From the NCBI RefSeq assembly GCF_024171735.1, contig NZ_JAMTCH010000005.1:558001-622000 (forward strand): 64,000 bases of DNA. Reading direction: 5' to 3'. The DNA comes from Prauserella alba. GTDB lineage: Bacteria; Actinomycetota; Actinomycetes; Mycobacteriales; Pseudonocardiaceae. This document shows, piece by piece, positions 17,830-27,160 of the stretch (its first letter is position 1; each line of letters begins with the position of its first letter). The notes under the pieces are model-generated. The model had not been told where the DNA came from and searched no databases. It saw only the letters and a list, made by a program, of their open reading frames with translations. The position numbers were made by a program, and so were the translations under genes.

Positions 17830-18798
17830 GTGCGCCTAGGGGTTCTTGACGTCGGTTCCAACACCGTCCATCTGCTCGTCGTCGACGCGCACCGTGGTGG
17901 GCACCCCACACCGATGCATTCGGAGAAGACGGTGCTGCGGCTGGCCGAGCAGCTCAACACCCGCGGTGAGCTCACGAAGCGAGGCGTCGCCAGCCTGGTC
18001 GACGCGGTCGAGCAGGCCAAGGTGTCGGCCGAGCGGTGGGGATGCGAGGACGTCATGGCGTTCGCGACGTCCGCGGTGCGCGAGGCCGGCAACACCGACG
18101 ACGTGCTGGGCACGGTGGCCGACTCCACGGGCGTCGACCTGCGGGTGCTCACGGGTGAGGACGAGGCGAAGCTGACGTTCCTGGCCGCCCGCCGCTGGTT
18201 CGGCTGGTCGGCCGGGCAGCTGCTGGTGCTCGACATCGGCGGCGGATCGCTCGAGGTCGCGATGGGCATCGACGAACGTCCCGAGCTCGCCGATTCGCTG
18301 CCGTTCGGTGCCGGCCGCATCACGCGGACGCGGTTCTCCAACGATCCGCCGAAGCGTTCCGAGATCGTCGCGACGACGGCGTGGCTCGACGAACAGCTGT
18401 CCGGTCTGGCGGAGCGCATCCGCGGCGTGGGGGAACCGGATCGGGTGGTTGCGACGTCGAAGACGTTCCGGTCGCTGGCCCGGCTCACCGGCGCTGCGCC
18501 CTCCTCCGCGGGGCCGCGGGTGGCCCGCGCCCTGACCGACACCGGACTCCGGCAGCTCCTCTCGTTCATCACCCGCATGTCCTCGGAGGACCTGGCCGAG
18601 CTGGAAGGCGTCAGCGGGAGCAGGGCACATCAGCTGGTCGGGGGTGCGCTCGTGGCCGAAGCCACGATGCGTGCGCTGTCGCTCGAGCGGTTGGAAATCT
18701 GCCCGTGGGCGCTGCGCGAAGGCGTGATCTTGCGCAGGCTGGACCTTTCCAACGGCGAGGACCAGACTGCGCTTGTGACCGGCCGGGGCCGGGGATGA
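17830..18798 (+). CDS. ppx: Ppx/GppA exopolyphosphatase family phosphatase
   Basis: Hydrolyses polyphosphate or (p)ppGpp in the ASKHA actin-like fold. 322 residues with the phosphate-1 loop LDVGSNTVHLLV at the N terminus, the AFATSAVREAGN block, VLDIGGGSLEVAMG (phosphate-2) and GVGEPDRVVATSKT. The short length matches the single-domain actinobacterial Ppx1 (Rv0496 position), which prefers short-chain polyphosphate. GTG start. It follows regX3, so phosphate sensing and polyphosphate turnover are probably co-regulated. Confidence 0.9.
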   Translation: MRLGVLDVGSNTVHLLVVDAHRGGHPTPMHSEKTVLRLAEQLNTRGELTKRGVASLVDAVEQAKVSAERWGCEDVMAFATSAVREAGNTDDVLGTVADSTGVDLRVLTGEDEAKLTFLAARRWFGWSAGQLLVLDIGGGSLEVAMGIDERPELADSLPFGAGRITRTRFSNDPPKRSEIVATTAWLDEQLSGLAERIRGVGEPDRVVATSKTFRSLARLTGAAPSSAGPRVARALTDTGLRQLLSFITRMSSEDLAELEGVSGSRAHQLVGGALVAEATMRALSLERLEICPWALREGVILRRLDLSNGEDQTALVTGRGRG

Positions 18799-18853
18799 GA
18801 CGCGTTCGGGCCACACTGGACGTAGACGACTGGCGACGGGCACGGTGGAAGGG

Positions 18854-20842
18854 ATGACTCGAGACAGCGACGGCGATCGGCAGCAGAAGACCGTTGCCGA
18901 ACTGCTCGCCCAACACGGCGGACAAGCCGGCGGCGCACCGCGCCGGCGGCGGCGTCGCGCTGCCGACGAAACCGGTGAGCAACCGAGCATCACCGACACG
19001 GCCCCGCAGGCCATCATCGAACGGGTGCGTTCGGAGGGCGGGCCGGCCGAGTCGTCCACACCACCGAACGGAGCCCCCGGCGGTCCGCAGCCGAACGCCG
19101 GACCTCAGGGCGCGACGCCGCCGGGCGGTCCGCAACCGAACGGCGCCCAACCCAACAGCGCCCAACCCAACGGCGCTCAACCGAACGGCGTCCAGCCGAA
19201 CGGTGCACCCGGTGGTGTGAACCCGAACGACGTGCCCCCCGCGGGCATGCCGCCCGCGAACGGCGCTCCCGGTGCAGCAAGGCTGCCCCAGCCGGGCGCT
19301 CCCGGCCCGCAGCAGAACTCGGGTGGGTTCGCGGTCCCGCAGGCGGGAGCGGGGCAGGCTCCGCCGCAACCGGGCCAGCCTCCGCAGGCTCCGGCCCCGC
19401 AAGCGCAGTCGCCCCAGTCGACTTCGCCGGAGGCTCCGACGCGGAACGGCGTGCCGCCGGTCCCGCCCGCAGCCGGCGCGCCCCCTGCCTCACAGCAGTC
19501 GTCGGGCGGGTTCTTCTTCTCGCCGCAGAACGAGCCGCCGGACGTCCCTCCGCCGCAGAGCGACGCGCCCGAGGCCGGTTCCGACGGCGGTGACGCCGCC
19601 GCATCGGCCGCACCGCCTCCGCCCGCTCCGCCGCTTCGCAGGCGCAGGCCGTGGCGCGGTGGCGGCAGGGCGGCCGAGCCGGAGTCGAACACCGAACAGT
19701 TCCCCGCGGTGGCGGGCGGGCAGCGACCGGTGCCCGGCCCGGTGCGGGGCGACGAACCGCCCGCCGGGCTGGCCAACTGGCGCCGCAAGCGCCGGCAGGC
19801 CCAGGCCAGGGAACAGCAGCGGGCCGAGGAGGACACCGAGGTCGGCGTGACGCCGGTCGTCCCGCCCGAGCCCGCCGACGTGGCCACGCCCGACACCCCG
19901 CAGCAGGGCGGCGCCGACGCGAGCACCGCGGCAGCCTCCGCGCCCGGCGACGATCCGGACGCGGGCCCCTCGACGGGCTACTTCGTCCCGGACTTCGACG
20001 ACGACGATGACGACGACCCGCAGGCCACGGGCGGCAAGGCCGCGCAGCCCGGCATCGGCGCCGCGCTCGGTGGTGCGGCCCAGGACGGCCAGGCGCTGAG
20101 CAGTCAGGCACAGAGCAGCCAGGCACAGGGTGTTCACGAGCAGGGCACTCAGGTGCAAGGTGCGGCGGTCGACGCCCGCGGGTACGACTCCGGCTACACC
20201 GCCTACGACGACGGCTACGACCACTCGGGCGACTACGCCCACGGGTACGCGAGCGGCTACGCCGACTACGACGAGGACCCGTACGCCTACGGCGACGCCG
20301 GGCCCTACGACGATGCGGCGTACGACGACCGTGCCTACGACGACCGTGCCTACGACGACCCGGCGTACGACGGGTACGCGTACGGCGATCAGGGCTACGA
20401 CGACGGGTATGCCGAGGACTACGACGAGGATTACACCGACGACCGCTACGGCGACGATCCACGGGACGCCGACCTCGCCTACGACGACGACCCGTACGCC
20501 TACGACGACGGGTACGCCGACGACGACCTCGTCGCAGGCCGTGCGCCGGAGGACGCCGACGATCCGGCCGACGAGCCGTCGCCGGCCAAGCAGTGGCTGG
20601 CGCTCGGTGCTCAGCTCGCCGGAGGAGTGGCGGGCGGTGCGGCCGTGTGGCTCGGGTTCAACTGGCTGTGGGGCCAGCTGCCCGCGGCCGCGCTCATCGC
20701 CGCGCTGGTCGTCACGGTCGGACTGGTGCTGATCGTGCGCAAGGTCCGCCGTGCCGACGACCTGCAGACCACCGTGCTCGCCGTGCTCGTCGGCCTCGTC
20801 GTGACGGTCTCGCCCGCCGCGCTGCTGTTGGTGACGAAGTAG
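18854..20842 (+). CDS. Proline/glutamine- and Asp/Tyr-rich membrane protein (Rv0497 position)
   Basis: 662 residues. A conserved N terminus, RQQKTVAELLAQHGG followed by an arginine run, is shared with Rv0497-like proteins downstream of ppx. Then come about 400 disordered residues with in-frame 15-bp repeats (AQPNG units, 19140-19205), an acidic tyrosine-rich block (YDDRAYDD and YAYGD units, about 440-575) and two to three C-terminal helices (LAGGVAGGAAVWLGFNWLWG onward). It is probably anchored by its C terminus with a cytoplasmic disordered arm. Function unknown. ATG 18854, preceded by GGAAGG, was preferred to GTG 18845. Confidence 0.75.
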   Translation: MTRDSDGDRQQKTVAELLAQHGGQAGGAPRRRRRRAADETGEQPSITDTAPQAIIERVRSEGGPAESSTPPNGAPGGPQPNAGPQGATPPGGPQPNGAQPNSAQPNGAQPNGVQPNGAPGGVNPNDVPPAGMPPANGAPGAARLPQPGAPGPQQNSGGFAVPQAGAGQAPPQPGQPPQAPAPQAQSPQSTSPEAPTRNGVPPVPPAAGAPPASQQSSGGFFFSPQNEPPDVPPPQSDAPEAGSDGGDAAASAAPPPPAPPLRRRRPWRGGGRAAEPESNTEQFPAVAGGQRPVPGPVRGDEPPAGLANWRRKRRQAQAREQQRAEEDTEVGVTPVVPPEPADVATPDTPQQGGADASTAAASAPGDDPDAGPSTGYFVPDFDDDDDDDPQATGGKAAQPGIGAALGGAAQDGQALSSQAQSSQAQGVHEQGTQVQGAAVDARGYDSGYTAYDDGYDHSGDYAHGYASGYADYDEDPYAYGDAGPYDDAAYDDRAYDDRAYDDPAYDGYAYGDQGYDDGYAEDYDEDYTDDRYGDDPRDADLAYDDDPYAYDDGYADDDLVAGRAPEDADDPADEPSPAKQWLALGAQLAGGVAGGAAVWLGFNWLWGQLPAAALIAALVVTVGLVLIVRKVRRADDLQTTVLAVLVGLVVTVSPAALLLVTK

Positions 20843-20845
20843 CGC

Positions 20846-21631
20846 GTGACCCCGATCGGACTGTCCACGGCATCCGTGTGGCCGCTCCGTGCCCGCTCCG
20901 GGTTCGAACTGGCCAGGGCGCTGGGTTTCGACGGCGTCGAGGTGATGGTCTGGGCCGATCCGGAGAGCCAGGACGTGGCCGCACTGCGACGTCACAGCGC
21001 CTCCACGGGGATGCCGGTGCTGGCCGTGCACTCGCCCTGTCTGCTGATCACTCAGCGCGTGTGGTCGCCGGATCCGGTGGTGCGGCTGCGGCGGTCGGTC
21101 GAGGCGGCGGTCGACCTGGAGGCGCCGACCGTCGTGGTGCACCCGCCGTTCCGGTGGCAGCGCCGGTACGCCGAGGCGTTCGCGGGCCTGGTCGCCGAGC
21201 TCGAGTCGTCGAGCGGTGTGCGGATCGCCGTGGAGAACATGTTCCCGGTGCGGACGCCGCGCGGACGCGAGGTGTCGGCGTTCCGCCCCTCCGTCGATCC
21301 GACCGAGGTGGGACACGCCAACTACACGCTGGACCTGTCGCACACCGCGACCGCGGGCATGGACGCGCTGGCGCTGGCGAAACGGATGGGTGACCGGCTC
21401 ACGCACGTCCACATGGGCGACGGCACCGGAGTGGCGAAGGACGAACACCTGTTGCCGGGCCGCGGCACCCAGCCGTGTGCCGAGCTGCTCGAAGGTCTCG
21501 GCGCGGACGACTTCGGCGCACGCGGCGGGCAGATCGTCCTCGAGGTGAACACGCGCAGCGCCCGCACCGAGGACCAGCGCGCCAAGATGCTCAGCGAAGC
21601 GCTCCTGTTCACCCGCCTGCACCTGGGTTGA
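20846..21631 (+). CDS. Sugar phosphate isomerase/epimerase family protein
   Basis: 261-residue xylose-isomerase-like TIM barrel (AP endonuclease family 2 fold). Metal-binding residues probably lie in VEVMVWADPE, VVVHPPF, IAVENMF, THVHMGDG and QIVLEVNTRSA. The matching gene in mycobacteria (Rv0498) follows Rv0497, and the order is kept here with only 3 bp separating the two. No substrate is known. GTG start. Confidence 0.82.
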   Translation: MTPIGLSTASVWPLRARSGFELARALGFDGVEVMVWADPESQDVAALRRHSASTGMPVLAVHSPCLLITQRVWSPDPVVRLRRSVEAAVDLEAPTVVVHPPFRWQRRYAEAFAGLVAELESSSGVRIAVENMFPVRTPRGREVSAFRPSVDPTEVGHANYTLDLSHTATAGMDALALAKRMGDRLTHVHMGDGTGVAKDEHLLPGRGTQPCAELLEGLGADDFGARGGQIVLEVNTRSARTEDQRAKMLSEALLFTRLHLG

Positions 21632-22149
21632 GCCCGCGACCGGGGACGGGGACGCCGGTCGCAGGTGCGTGTTTCAGCGGTCGCCGCAGGTCCCATCGGC
21701 GTGTCGTGTGCCACGCCGGGTTCGGGTCGCAGGCGTCCCGATACGTGGTCCGAGCGGCTCACCGGCGTTTTCAAGATCAACTTTTCCAACGGGTGGTGGT
21801 GCCTGCGCGCAGTGACCATCCGTATCGTTTTCGATGTGATGCTGCGTGCACGTGGTGTGAACACCTTGCTCGAAACGGGTGCCCGCAACGCTTTTGGTGG
21901 GCACCACCGCGCGACTCTGCCTATCCTGCGCGGGCACGGGAGCCGGTACGGCCGTACCAAGCAGGTCTCGGCCGCCGGTTGCTCCACGCCGACCCGGCGA
22001 GTGCCGGAGGGGGAAGGGGAGAAGGTGCGCGTCGACATCCGCTCCACGGCGGTCCGTACCGGTCTCGCGGCGGACGGGATCCCGGTGGGCCGCGCCGTGA
22101 CGTCCGGCAGTCCACCGGCACCCGACGTCGTGTCCGCGACCGGCCGTCC
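21632..22149. other. Gene-free 518-bp region
   Basis: No supported gene. Around 21765-21910 GC drops (TTTTCAAGATCAACTTTTCC, ATCCGTATCGTTTTCG). One hairpin is visible: GGTGCCC and GGGCACC at about 21878-21905. Either a promoter region for the thioesterase gene or an untested small RNA; the frames crossing it lack family features. Confidence 0.4.
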
Positions 22150-22971
22150 GTGAGCACCCCCGAGACGGCCGCCGACTTCGGCGCGGCGTGTGACGCGCGA
22201 TCCCTCGGCGACGGCACCTTCACCGCCGACCTGCGGCAGGAATGGTCCATCGGCACGCATCCGCACGGCGGGTTCCTCATCGCACTGCTGGCGAAGGCCG
22301 CCCTCGCCGCGGTGCGGGAGACCGGTGAACCCGCCATCGACCCGTTGGCCGTCAGCGCGGAGTTCCTGCGCCCGCCCGCGATCGGCCCGGTGCTGCTGCG
22401 TACCGACGTCCGCAAGGTCGGCAGGCGCGCCACGGTCGTCGCGGTGACGCTCGAACAACGAGGACGCAGCTGTGTCGAAGCGCGCGTCACCGCGGGCAGG
22501 CTCCCGGTGCGGAAACCGGACTGGCACGACGCCCCTTCCGCCCCCGCCGAACCTCCGGCCGGGTGCGTCACGCTCGACGGCAACGACCCCGAGGGGGTGT
22601 TCCACCTCGCCCAGGGCTGCGATGTGCGCATCGACCCGGGCACGGCCGGATACCTCGCCGGTCGCACGGGCGATCCGCCGCGGCTGCGGCTGTGGGTGCG
22701 CCCGCGCGGCGGCGTGGCCGATCCGTACTTCGCGCTGCTCGCAGGCGACATCAACCCGCCCGTGGTGCTGAACCTCGGAAGGGCAGGCTGGGCGCCGACG
22801 GCCCAGCTGACGTCGCTGGTGCGCACCCGTCCCGCCCCCGGCTGGCTGCGGATCCACGTCGAGAGCCGGTCGGTCCACGAAGGCTGGTTCGACTCCGACG
22901 CCCTGGTCGTCGACTCCCAGAACCGCATCGTCTGCCAGGCCCGCCAACTGGCCCTCGCCCCACTCGGCTGA
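22150..22971 (+). CDS. Acyl-CoA thioesterase family protein (TesB-like double hotdog)
   Basis: 273 residues. The N-terminal hotdog domain shows WSIGTHPHGGFLIALLAKAAL and AVSAEFLRPPAIGPV, typical of TesB-like thioesterases of actinobacteria. The second half has GDINPPVVLNLG and WLRIHVESRSVHEGWFDSDALVVD, matching the second hotdog. The likely reaction is hydrolysis of acyl-CoA; chain length is unknown. GTG 22150 was chosen because the homologous region begins within 15 residues. The stop lies 13 bp before a perfect 53-bp palindrome. Confidence 0.82.
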   Translation: MSTPETAADFGAACDARSLGDGTFTADLRQEWSIGTHPHGGFLIALLAKAALAAVRETGEPAIDPLAVSAEFLRPPAIGPVLLRTDVRKVGRRATVVAVTLEQRGRSCVEARVTAGRLPVRKPDWHDAPSAPAEPPAGCVTLDGNDPEGVFHLAQGCDVRIDPGTAGYLAGRTGDPPRLRLWVRPRGGVADPYFALLAGDINPPVVLNLGRAGWAPTAQLTSLVRTRPAPGWLRIHVESRSVHEGWFDSDALVVDSQNRIVCQARQLALAPLG

Positions 22972-22984
22972 GCCCCCGTTCGAT

Positions 22985-23037
22985 GCCCCCAAGGGCACGT
23001 TGGTTGCATTGAATGCAACCAACGTGCCCTTGGGGGC
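22985..23037. repeat. 53-bp palindromic repeat, perfect copy
   Basis: Two 26-bp arms pair without mismatch around a single central G (22985-23010 with 23012-23037). The arm begins GCCCCCAAGGGCACGTTGG. It starts 14 bp after the thioesterase stop and lies before proC. The ACGTTGG/CCAACGT pair differs from other copies (ACCTTGG/CCAAGGT) on both sides, a compensatory change. Confidence 0.97.
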
Positions 23038-23111
23038 GCCGCTGCGCCCGCCCGTCGGCCCGGCCACCACCCCTCACGGAGGCGCTCCGCGCCCCTGCAT
23101 AGCCTTGAACC

Positions 23112-23918
23112 ATGACTGTTGCCGTGCTGGGCGCCGGGAAGATCGGCGAGGCGTTGTTGTCCGGACTGCTCGATGCCGGGTACGACGCCGGCGACCTGCT
23201 GTTCACCGAACGTCATCCGGAGCGGGCCGCGGAGTTGACCGAGCGCTACGGCGTGAAGGGCGTCGAGGTCGCCGAGGCTGCCGAACGTGCCGACGTGCTG
23301 GTCGTCGCCGTCAAACCGCAGGACATCGAACCGCTGCTGGACGAACTGGCCGGGCTCATCGGCCCCGACTCGCTGGTCGTGTCGATGTGCGCGGGCCTGC
23401 CGACCTCGCTGTTCGAACGCAGGTTGCCCGCGGGCACGCCCGTGATCCGGGTCATGCCGAACACGCCGATGCTCGTCGGAGCGGCCATGAGCGCCGTCTC
23501 GGCCGGCAAGCACGCCACCGACGAGCAGCTGCAGACCGTGGAGCGGCTGCTGTCGTCGGTCGGCAAGGTCGTCGTGCTGCCCGAGTCTCAGCAGGACGCC
23601 GTCACGGCGCTGTCCGGCTCCGGCCCGGCCTATTTCTTCTACCTCGTCGAGGCAATGATCGACGCCGGCATCCTGCTCGGCGTGCCGCGCGCGGTGGCGC
23701 AGCAGCTGATCGTCCAGGCGGCCGTCGGCGCAGGCAAGATGCTCGAGGAAGGCGGCGAGCACCCCGTCATGCTGCGCGAGAACGTCACCTCACCGGGTGG
23801 GACGACCATCAATGGCATTCGCGAACTCGAGAAGCACGGAGTGCGCGCAGCCCTGCTGGACGCCATCGAATCGGCCCGTGATCGCTCCGTCGAGTTAGGC
23901 AAGGCCCACGAGGAGTAA
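23112..23918 (+). CDS. proC: Pyrroline-5-carboxylate reductase
   Basis: Last step of proline synthesis: reduces 1-pyrroline-5-carboxylate with NAD(P)H. 268 residues, the normal length. The Rossmann motif AVLGAGKIGEALLSGL is at the N terminus, AVKPQD and RVMPNTPMLVG follow, and the C-terminal dimer domain has ALSGSGPAYFFYLVEAM and the P5CR signature VTSPGGTTINGIRELEKHG. ATG at 23112. It lies between a thioesterase and a small regulator, as proC (Rv0500) does in mycobacteria. Confidence 0.96.
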   Translation: MTVAVLGAGKIGEALLSGLLDAGYDAGDLLFTERHPERAAELTERYGVKGVEVAEAAERADVLVVAVKPQDIEPLLDELAGLIGPDSLVVSMCAGLPTSLFERRLPAGTPVIRVMPNTPMLVGAAMSAVSAGKHATDEQLQTVERLLSSVGKVVVLPESQQDAVTALSGSGPAYFFYLVEAMIDAGILLGVPRAVAQQLIVQAAVGAGKMLEEGGEHPVMLRENVTSPGGTTINGIRELEKHGVRAALLDAIESARDRSVELGKAHEE

Positions 23919-24064
23919 CCCACACACTCGTGCCATCGCCTCGACGGCCGTCGCATCTGCCACACCAGTCCCGCTACCCTCGCATTAGCACGTACGTGTC
24001 GAAGCCACACGGAGGGGAAGCCGCGTGGCGGGACACGTGCCCGAAACGGGACACGGTGAGACCT

Positions 24065-24280
24065 ATGCCGGCGAAAGGTAACGACGACCTGCCAGGACCA
24101 CGGCAGGTCCAGTTCTTGACGGTCGCGGAGGTGGCGTCGCTGATGCGCGTCTCCAAGATGACCGTCTACCGCTTAGTGCATTCGGGGGAGCTGCCGGCGG
24201 TTCGCGTCGGCAAGTCCTTCCGGGTGCCGGAACAGGCCGTCCACGACTATCTGGACAACGCATACTTCGACGTCGGCTGA
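24065..24280 (+). CDS. Excisionase-type helix-turn-helix protein (BldC-like, Rv0500A position)
   Basis: 71 residues consisting almost only of a MerR-like winged helix-turn-helix: VQFLTVAEVASLMRVSKMTVYRLVHSGEL (helix-turn-helix), then PAVRVGKSFRVPEQAVHDYL. It resembles small DNA-binding proteins of the excisionase family conserved between proC and bS22 in actinobacteria. ATG 24065 was chosen; the longer frame upstream has no similarity. It probably binds DNA as a multimer like BldC; targets are unknown. Confidence 0.87.
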   Translation: MPAKGNDDLPGPRQVQFLTVAEVASLMRVSKMTVYRLVHSGELPAVRVGKSFRVPEQAVHDYLDNAYFDVG

Positions 24281-24486
24281 CTGTGGAGAGGACCGGCTCG
24301 AAAACGCGCGGCAAGCCCCGGGTAACCTGGTAGGCCGTGCGCGTGCCTCGCCCCACGCACGAGTCACGTTTCGCGGTATCCGATGCCTGCGGAACGTGGC
24401 CCGGCAGGCCACCACGACCTCGTCGTGGTGCCGGCGTTCGTGTGGCGCCCGCGCATCGTCACGATCTATCGGTTGAAGGAGTTCCT

Positions 24487-24588
24487 GTGGGCTCGGTCAT
24501 CAAGAAGCGCCGCAAGCGTATGTCCAAGAAGAAGCACCGGAAGCTTCTGCGCCGCACGCGCGTCCAGCGTCGCAAGCAGGGCAAGTAA
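24487..24588 (+). CDS. Small basic ribosomal protein bS22 (AURKAIP1/COX24 type)
   Basis: 33 residues, [20 protein letters not shown] then [13 protein letters not shown]: the actinobacterial bS22 protein bound in the 30S subunit (Rv0500B position). It starts at GTG 24487. Half of its residues are lysine or arginine, as expected for rRNA binding. Two strong hairpins follow at 24664-24730. Confidence 0.92.
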   Translation: MGSVIKKRRKRMSKKKHRKLLRRTRVQRRKQGK

Positions 24589-24663
24589 GCCCAGGGACTC
24601 CGCGCCCGCGCGTCCGCCGGTTCACCCGGACGGGCGCGCCGGGTTGCCGGTGATACGCCCGAC

Positions 24664-24730
24664 GAGGCGCCTGCTGAAGCGGGCGCCTCCTGACAGCGAT
24701 GACGAGCCCGGTCGGACCGGCCGGGCTCGT
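24664..24730 (+). terminator. Tandem terminator hairpins after bS22
   Basis: First stem: GAGGCGCC (24664-24671) with GGCGCCTC (24682-24689). Second stem: ACGAGCCCGG (24702-24711) with CCGGGCTCGT (24721-24730), ten perfect pairs and a 9-base loop. Beyond them up to 24983 only leader sequence of the epimerase gene is seen. Confidence 0.72.
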
Positions 24731-24983
24731 ACTTGCGTGTGCACGGCCCCATGGGTGATCGTCCACACGCGTGGCCGCCCGCATGTGAGGGGCTCGGTAC
24801 TTGACCGCCCCACGTGGCCGCCCTGCAGGTGACGAGGCCTGCGCGTGAGGGGCCATGCGCGTGATGGGGCCTGTGTGATCAACCCTTGCGCGGGATCAGC
24901 TCTGCGGAGCAGCGTCCAGCGCGTACGATCAGTGCCGACGCCGAGTTCTCGAGCGTCAGCGCCAGCCGTACCCAGGGGGTTCG

Positions 24984-26015
24984 ATGTCGCCTGTGCCGCC
25001 CAGCAACGTCCTTGTGACCGGTGTCGCCGGAGAGTTGGGCAGCAGGCTGCTCGCGCGACTGGGTAACAACCCGGACCTCGATCGCGTCATCGGCGTCGAC
25101 ACGTCGCCGCCCCGCCCGGAGCTGCTCCGCAGAGCGGGCCACGCCGAGTTCGTGCGCGCCGACATTCGCAACCCGCTGATCGCGAAGATCATCAGCTCGG
25201 CGAAGGTCGACACGGTCGTCCACGCGTCCACGCACGCCCACCCCGCAGGGCCGACCCGCCGGGTGGCGGTCAAAGAGGTCAACGTCATCGGCACGATGCG
25301 ACTGCTCGCCGCGTGCCAGAAGTCACCGCTGGTGCGCAAGCTCGTCGTCAAGTCGTCGGCCGCGGTGTACGGCGCGGGTGCGCGTTCGCCCGCGGTGTTC
25401 AGCGAGGACACCGAACTCGGCCCGACGTCGCCGTCCGGCTACGCCAAGGACGCCGTCGAGATGGAAGGCTACGTCCGCGGGCTGATGCGCCGCCGCCCCG
25501 ACATCACCGTGACGATGGGCAGGTTCGCCAACATCGTCGGCCCCGACGTCGACACCGTCCTCACGCGTTACTTCGCGCTTCCCGTCGTGCCGACGGTGCT
25601 GGGGTTCGACTCGCGACTGCAGATGCTGCACTCGTCCGACGCGCTCGCCACCCTCGAGATCGCCACGCTCGAAGACCGGCCCGGCGTGTACAACGTCGCC
25701 GCGGACGGGGTGCTCACGCTGGGGCAGGCCATCCGCCGTGCGGGCAGGGTGGAGCTCCCGTTGCCGCGCACCGCGCTGCCGTCGGTGGGCAAGGTCCTGC
25801 GCAGCGCCCGCATCGTCGACTTCTCCGCCGACCAGGTCAGCCTGTTGAACTTCGGCCGCGTCGTCGACACCACCCGGCTCAAGAACGACTTCGGTTACAC
25901 ACCCCGCTGGAACACCCGCGACGCGTTCGACGACTACCTCACCGGGCGCGGCATCCGGCCCGTCGTCGACGGCGAGCGCATCGCGGGGGTTCTCACAGCG
26001 GTGGGCAGGCGGTAG
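24984..26015 (+). CDS. NAD-dependent epimerase/dehydratase family protein (Rv0501-like)
   Basis: 343-residue extended SDR. NAD-binding NVLVTGVAGELGSRLLARL is at the N terminus, VNVIGTMRLLAAC follows, and the catalytic region reads KLVVKSSAAVYG with a shifted SGYAKDAVE (YxxxK) motif. It resembles UDP-glucose 4-epimerase-like proteins (galE2 position in mycobacteria); substrate unproven. ATG 24984 lies behind a leader starting after the bS22 terminators. The acyltransferase gene starts 12 bp after its stop, so the two are an operon. Confidence 0.87.
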   Translation: MSPVPPSNVLVTGVAGELGSRLLARLGNNPDLDRVIGVDTSPPRPELLRRAGHAEFVRADIRNPLIAKIISSAKVDTVVHASTHAHPAGPTRRVAVKEVNVIGTMRLLAACQKSPLVRKLVVKSSAAVYGAGARSPAVFSEDTELGPTSPSGYAKDAVEMEGYVRGLMRRRPDITVTMGRFANIVGPDVDTVLTRYFALPVVPTVLGFDSRLQMLHSSDALATLEIATLEDRPGVYNVAADGVLTLGQAIRRAGRVELPLPRTALPSVGKVLRSARIVDFSADQVSLLNFGRVVDTTRLKNDFGYTPRWNTRDAFDDYLTGRGIRPVVDGERIAGVLTAVGRR

Positions 26016-26027
26016 GAGGGAACGGGT

Positions 26028-27017
26028 ATGACGAGCGGGTCGTCGGCACAGGTCATCCGGCTGCACACCGGCGGGGCGCGCGGCGGCGATGCCCGTGAGG
26101 CGGAGGCGGACGGCGCCGACCGGGATGCGTCGGTCGTCGAGCTGCCCACCGCACCGGCGTCGGAGTCGGATACCGACGGGGCGGACGATCCGCTGGGCCG
26201 GCTGCTGACGTTCCTGCGGAACCGTCTCACCGGGGACTACGCCGTCGACGAGTTCGGCTTCGACCCGGAGCTGACCGACACGCTCGTGCTGCCGCCGCTG
26301 AAACTGTTGTACGACAAGTGGTTCCGGGTCGCCGCCGTCGGTGCCGACAACCTGCCCGCCGACGGGGGTGCGCTGCTCGTCGGCAACCACTCCGGCGTGC
26401 TGCCGATCGACTCGATCATGACCGCCCTCGCCGTCCACGAGCGGCACCCGCAGCGGCGCCACCTGCGCATGCTCGGTGCCGACCTGGTGTTCAAGGCTCC
26501 GGTGCTGGGCACGCTCGCCCGCAGAACGGGGCAGACGCTGGCCTGCAACCCGGACGCCGAACGGCTGTTGCGGGCGGGCGAACTCGTCGGCGTGTGGCCG
26601 GAGGGGTTCAAGGGCGTCGGGAAACCGTTCTCGGCGCGGTACAAGCTGCAGCGGTTCGGGCGCGGCGGGTTCGCGTCGGCGGCCATTCGGGCCGGGGTGC
26701 CGATCATCCCGGTGGCCGTCGTCGGCGCCGAGGAGATCTACCCGAAGATCGGCGACATCAAGCCCCTCGCCCGACTGCTTGGCCTGCCGTACTTCCCGGT
26801 GACACCGCTGTTCCCGCTGTTGGGGCCGCTCGGCGCGATCCCGTTGCCGACGAAGTGGACGATCGAGTTCGGTGAGCCCATCCCCACCGAGGGGTACGAA
26901 CCGGAGGCCGCCGACGACCCGATGCGCGGGTTCAACCTCAACGACCAGGTTCGTGAGGGGATCCAGCAGATGCTGTACCGGCGTCTCGCTCGCCGCCGCA
27001 ACATCTTCAGCGGCTGA
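26028..27017 (+). CDS. Lysophospholipid acyltransferase family protein (Rv0502-like)
   Basis: 329 residues. After a disordered N-terminal 60 residues, a PlsC-type domain shows GNHSGVLPIDSIMT (NHxxxxD, about residues 122-135), WPEGFKGVGKPF (acceptor site) and VPIIPVAVVGAEE. The group is membrane-associated and distinct from the OlsA-like gene at 2-3 kb. Substrate unknown. ATG 26028. A 53-bp palindrome begins 35 bp after the stop, before the convergent HAD gene. Confidence 0.87.
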   Translation: MTSGSSAQVIRLHTGGARGGDAREAEADGADRDASVVELPTAPASESDTDGADDPLGRLLTFLRNRLTGDYAVDEFGFDPELTDTLVLPPLKLLYDKWFRVAAVGADNLPADGGALLVGNHSGVLPIDSIMTALAVHERHPQRRHLRMLGADLVFKAPVLGTLARRTGQTLACNPDAERLLRAGELVGVWPEGFKGVGKPFSARYKLQRFGRGGFASAAIRAGVPIIPVAVVGAEEIYPKIGDIKPLARLLGLPYFPVTPLFPLLGPLGAIPLPTKWTIEFGEPIPTEGYEPEAADDPMRGFNLNDQVREGIQQMLYRRLARRRNIFSG

Positions 27018-27051
27018 GAACTCTCCGTAACCACCCGCGGTGGGCGTGAGC

Positions 27052-27104
27052 GCCCCCAAGGGCACTTTGGGGGCGTTGAGTGCCACCAAAGTGCCCCTGG
27101 GGGC
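27052..27104. repeat. 53-bp palindromic repeat, imperfect apex
   Basis: Arms start GCCCCCAAGGGCACTTTGG and end CCAAAGTGCCCCTGGGGGC; the apex reads GGGCGTTGAGTGCC with mismatches. It is close to the reverse complement of the copy at 44411, with T-A pairs here where that copy has C-G. Confidence 0.93.
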
Positions 27105-27160
27105 ATCGGTGACGCGACGCGACACCGCGGTGGCGATCACCGGGTGTGACGGATGGTGGG

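Noticed and set aside
19490-21622. A 710-codon minus-strand frame
   Set aside because: Antisense to the Asp/Tyr-rich protein and the isomerase; its valine runs are the reverse translation of Asp and Tyr codons.
22985-23037. Insertion-sequence terminal repeats
   Set aside because: The arms are adjacent with a single central base, and no transposase or target duplication was seen.
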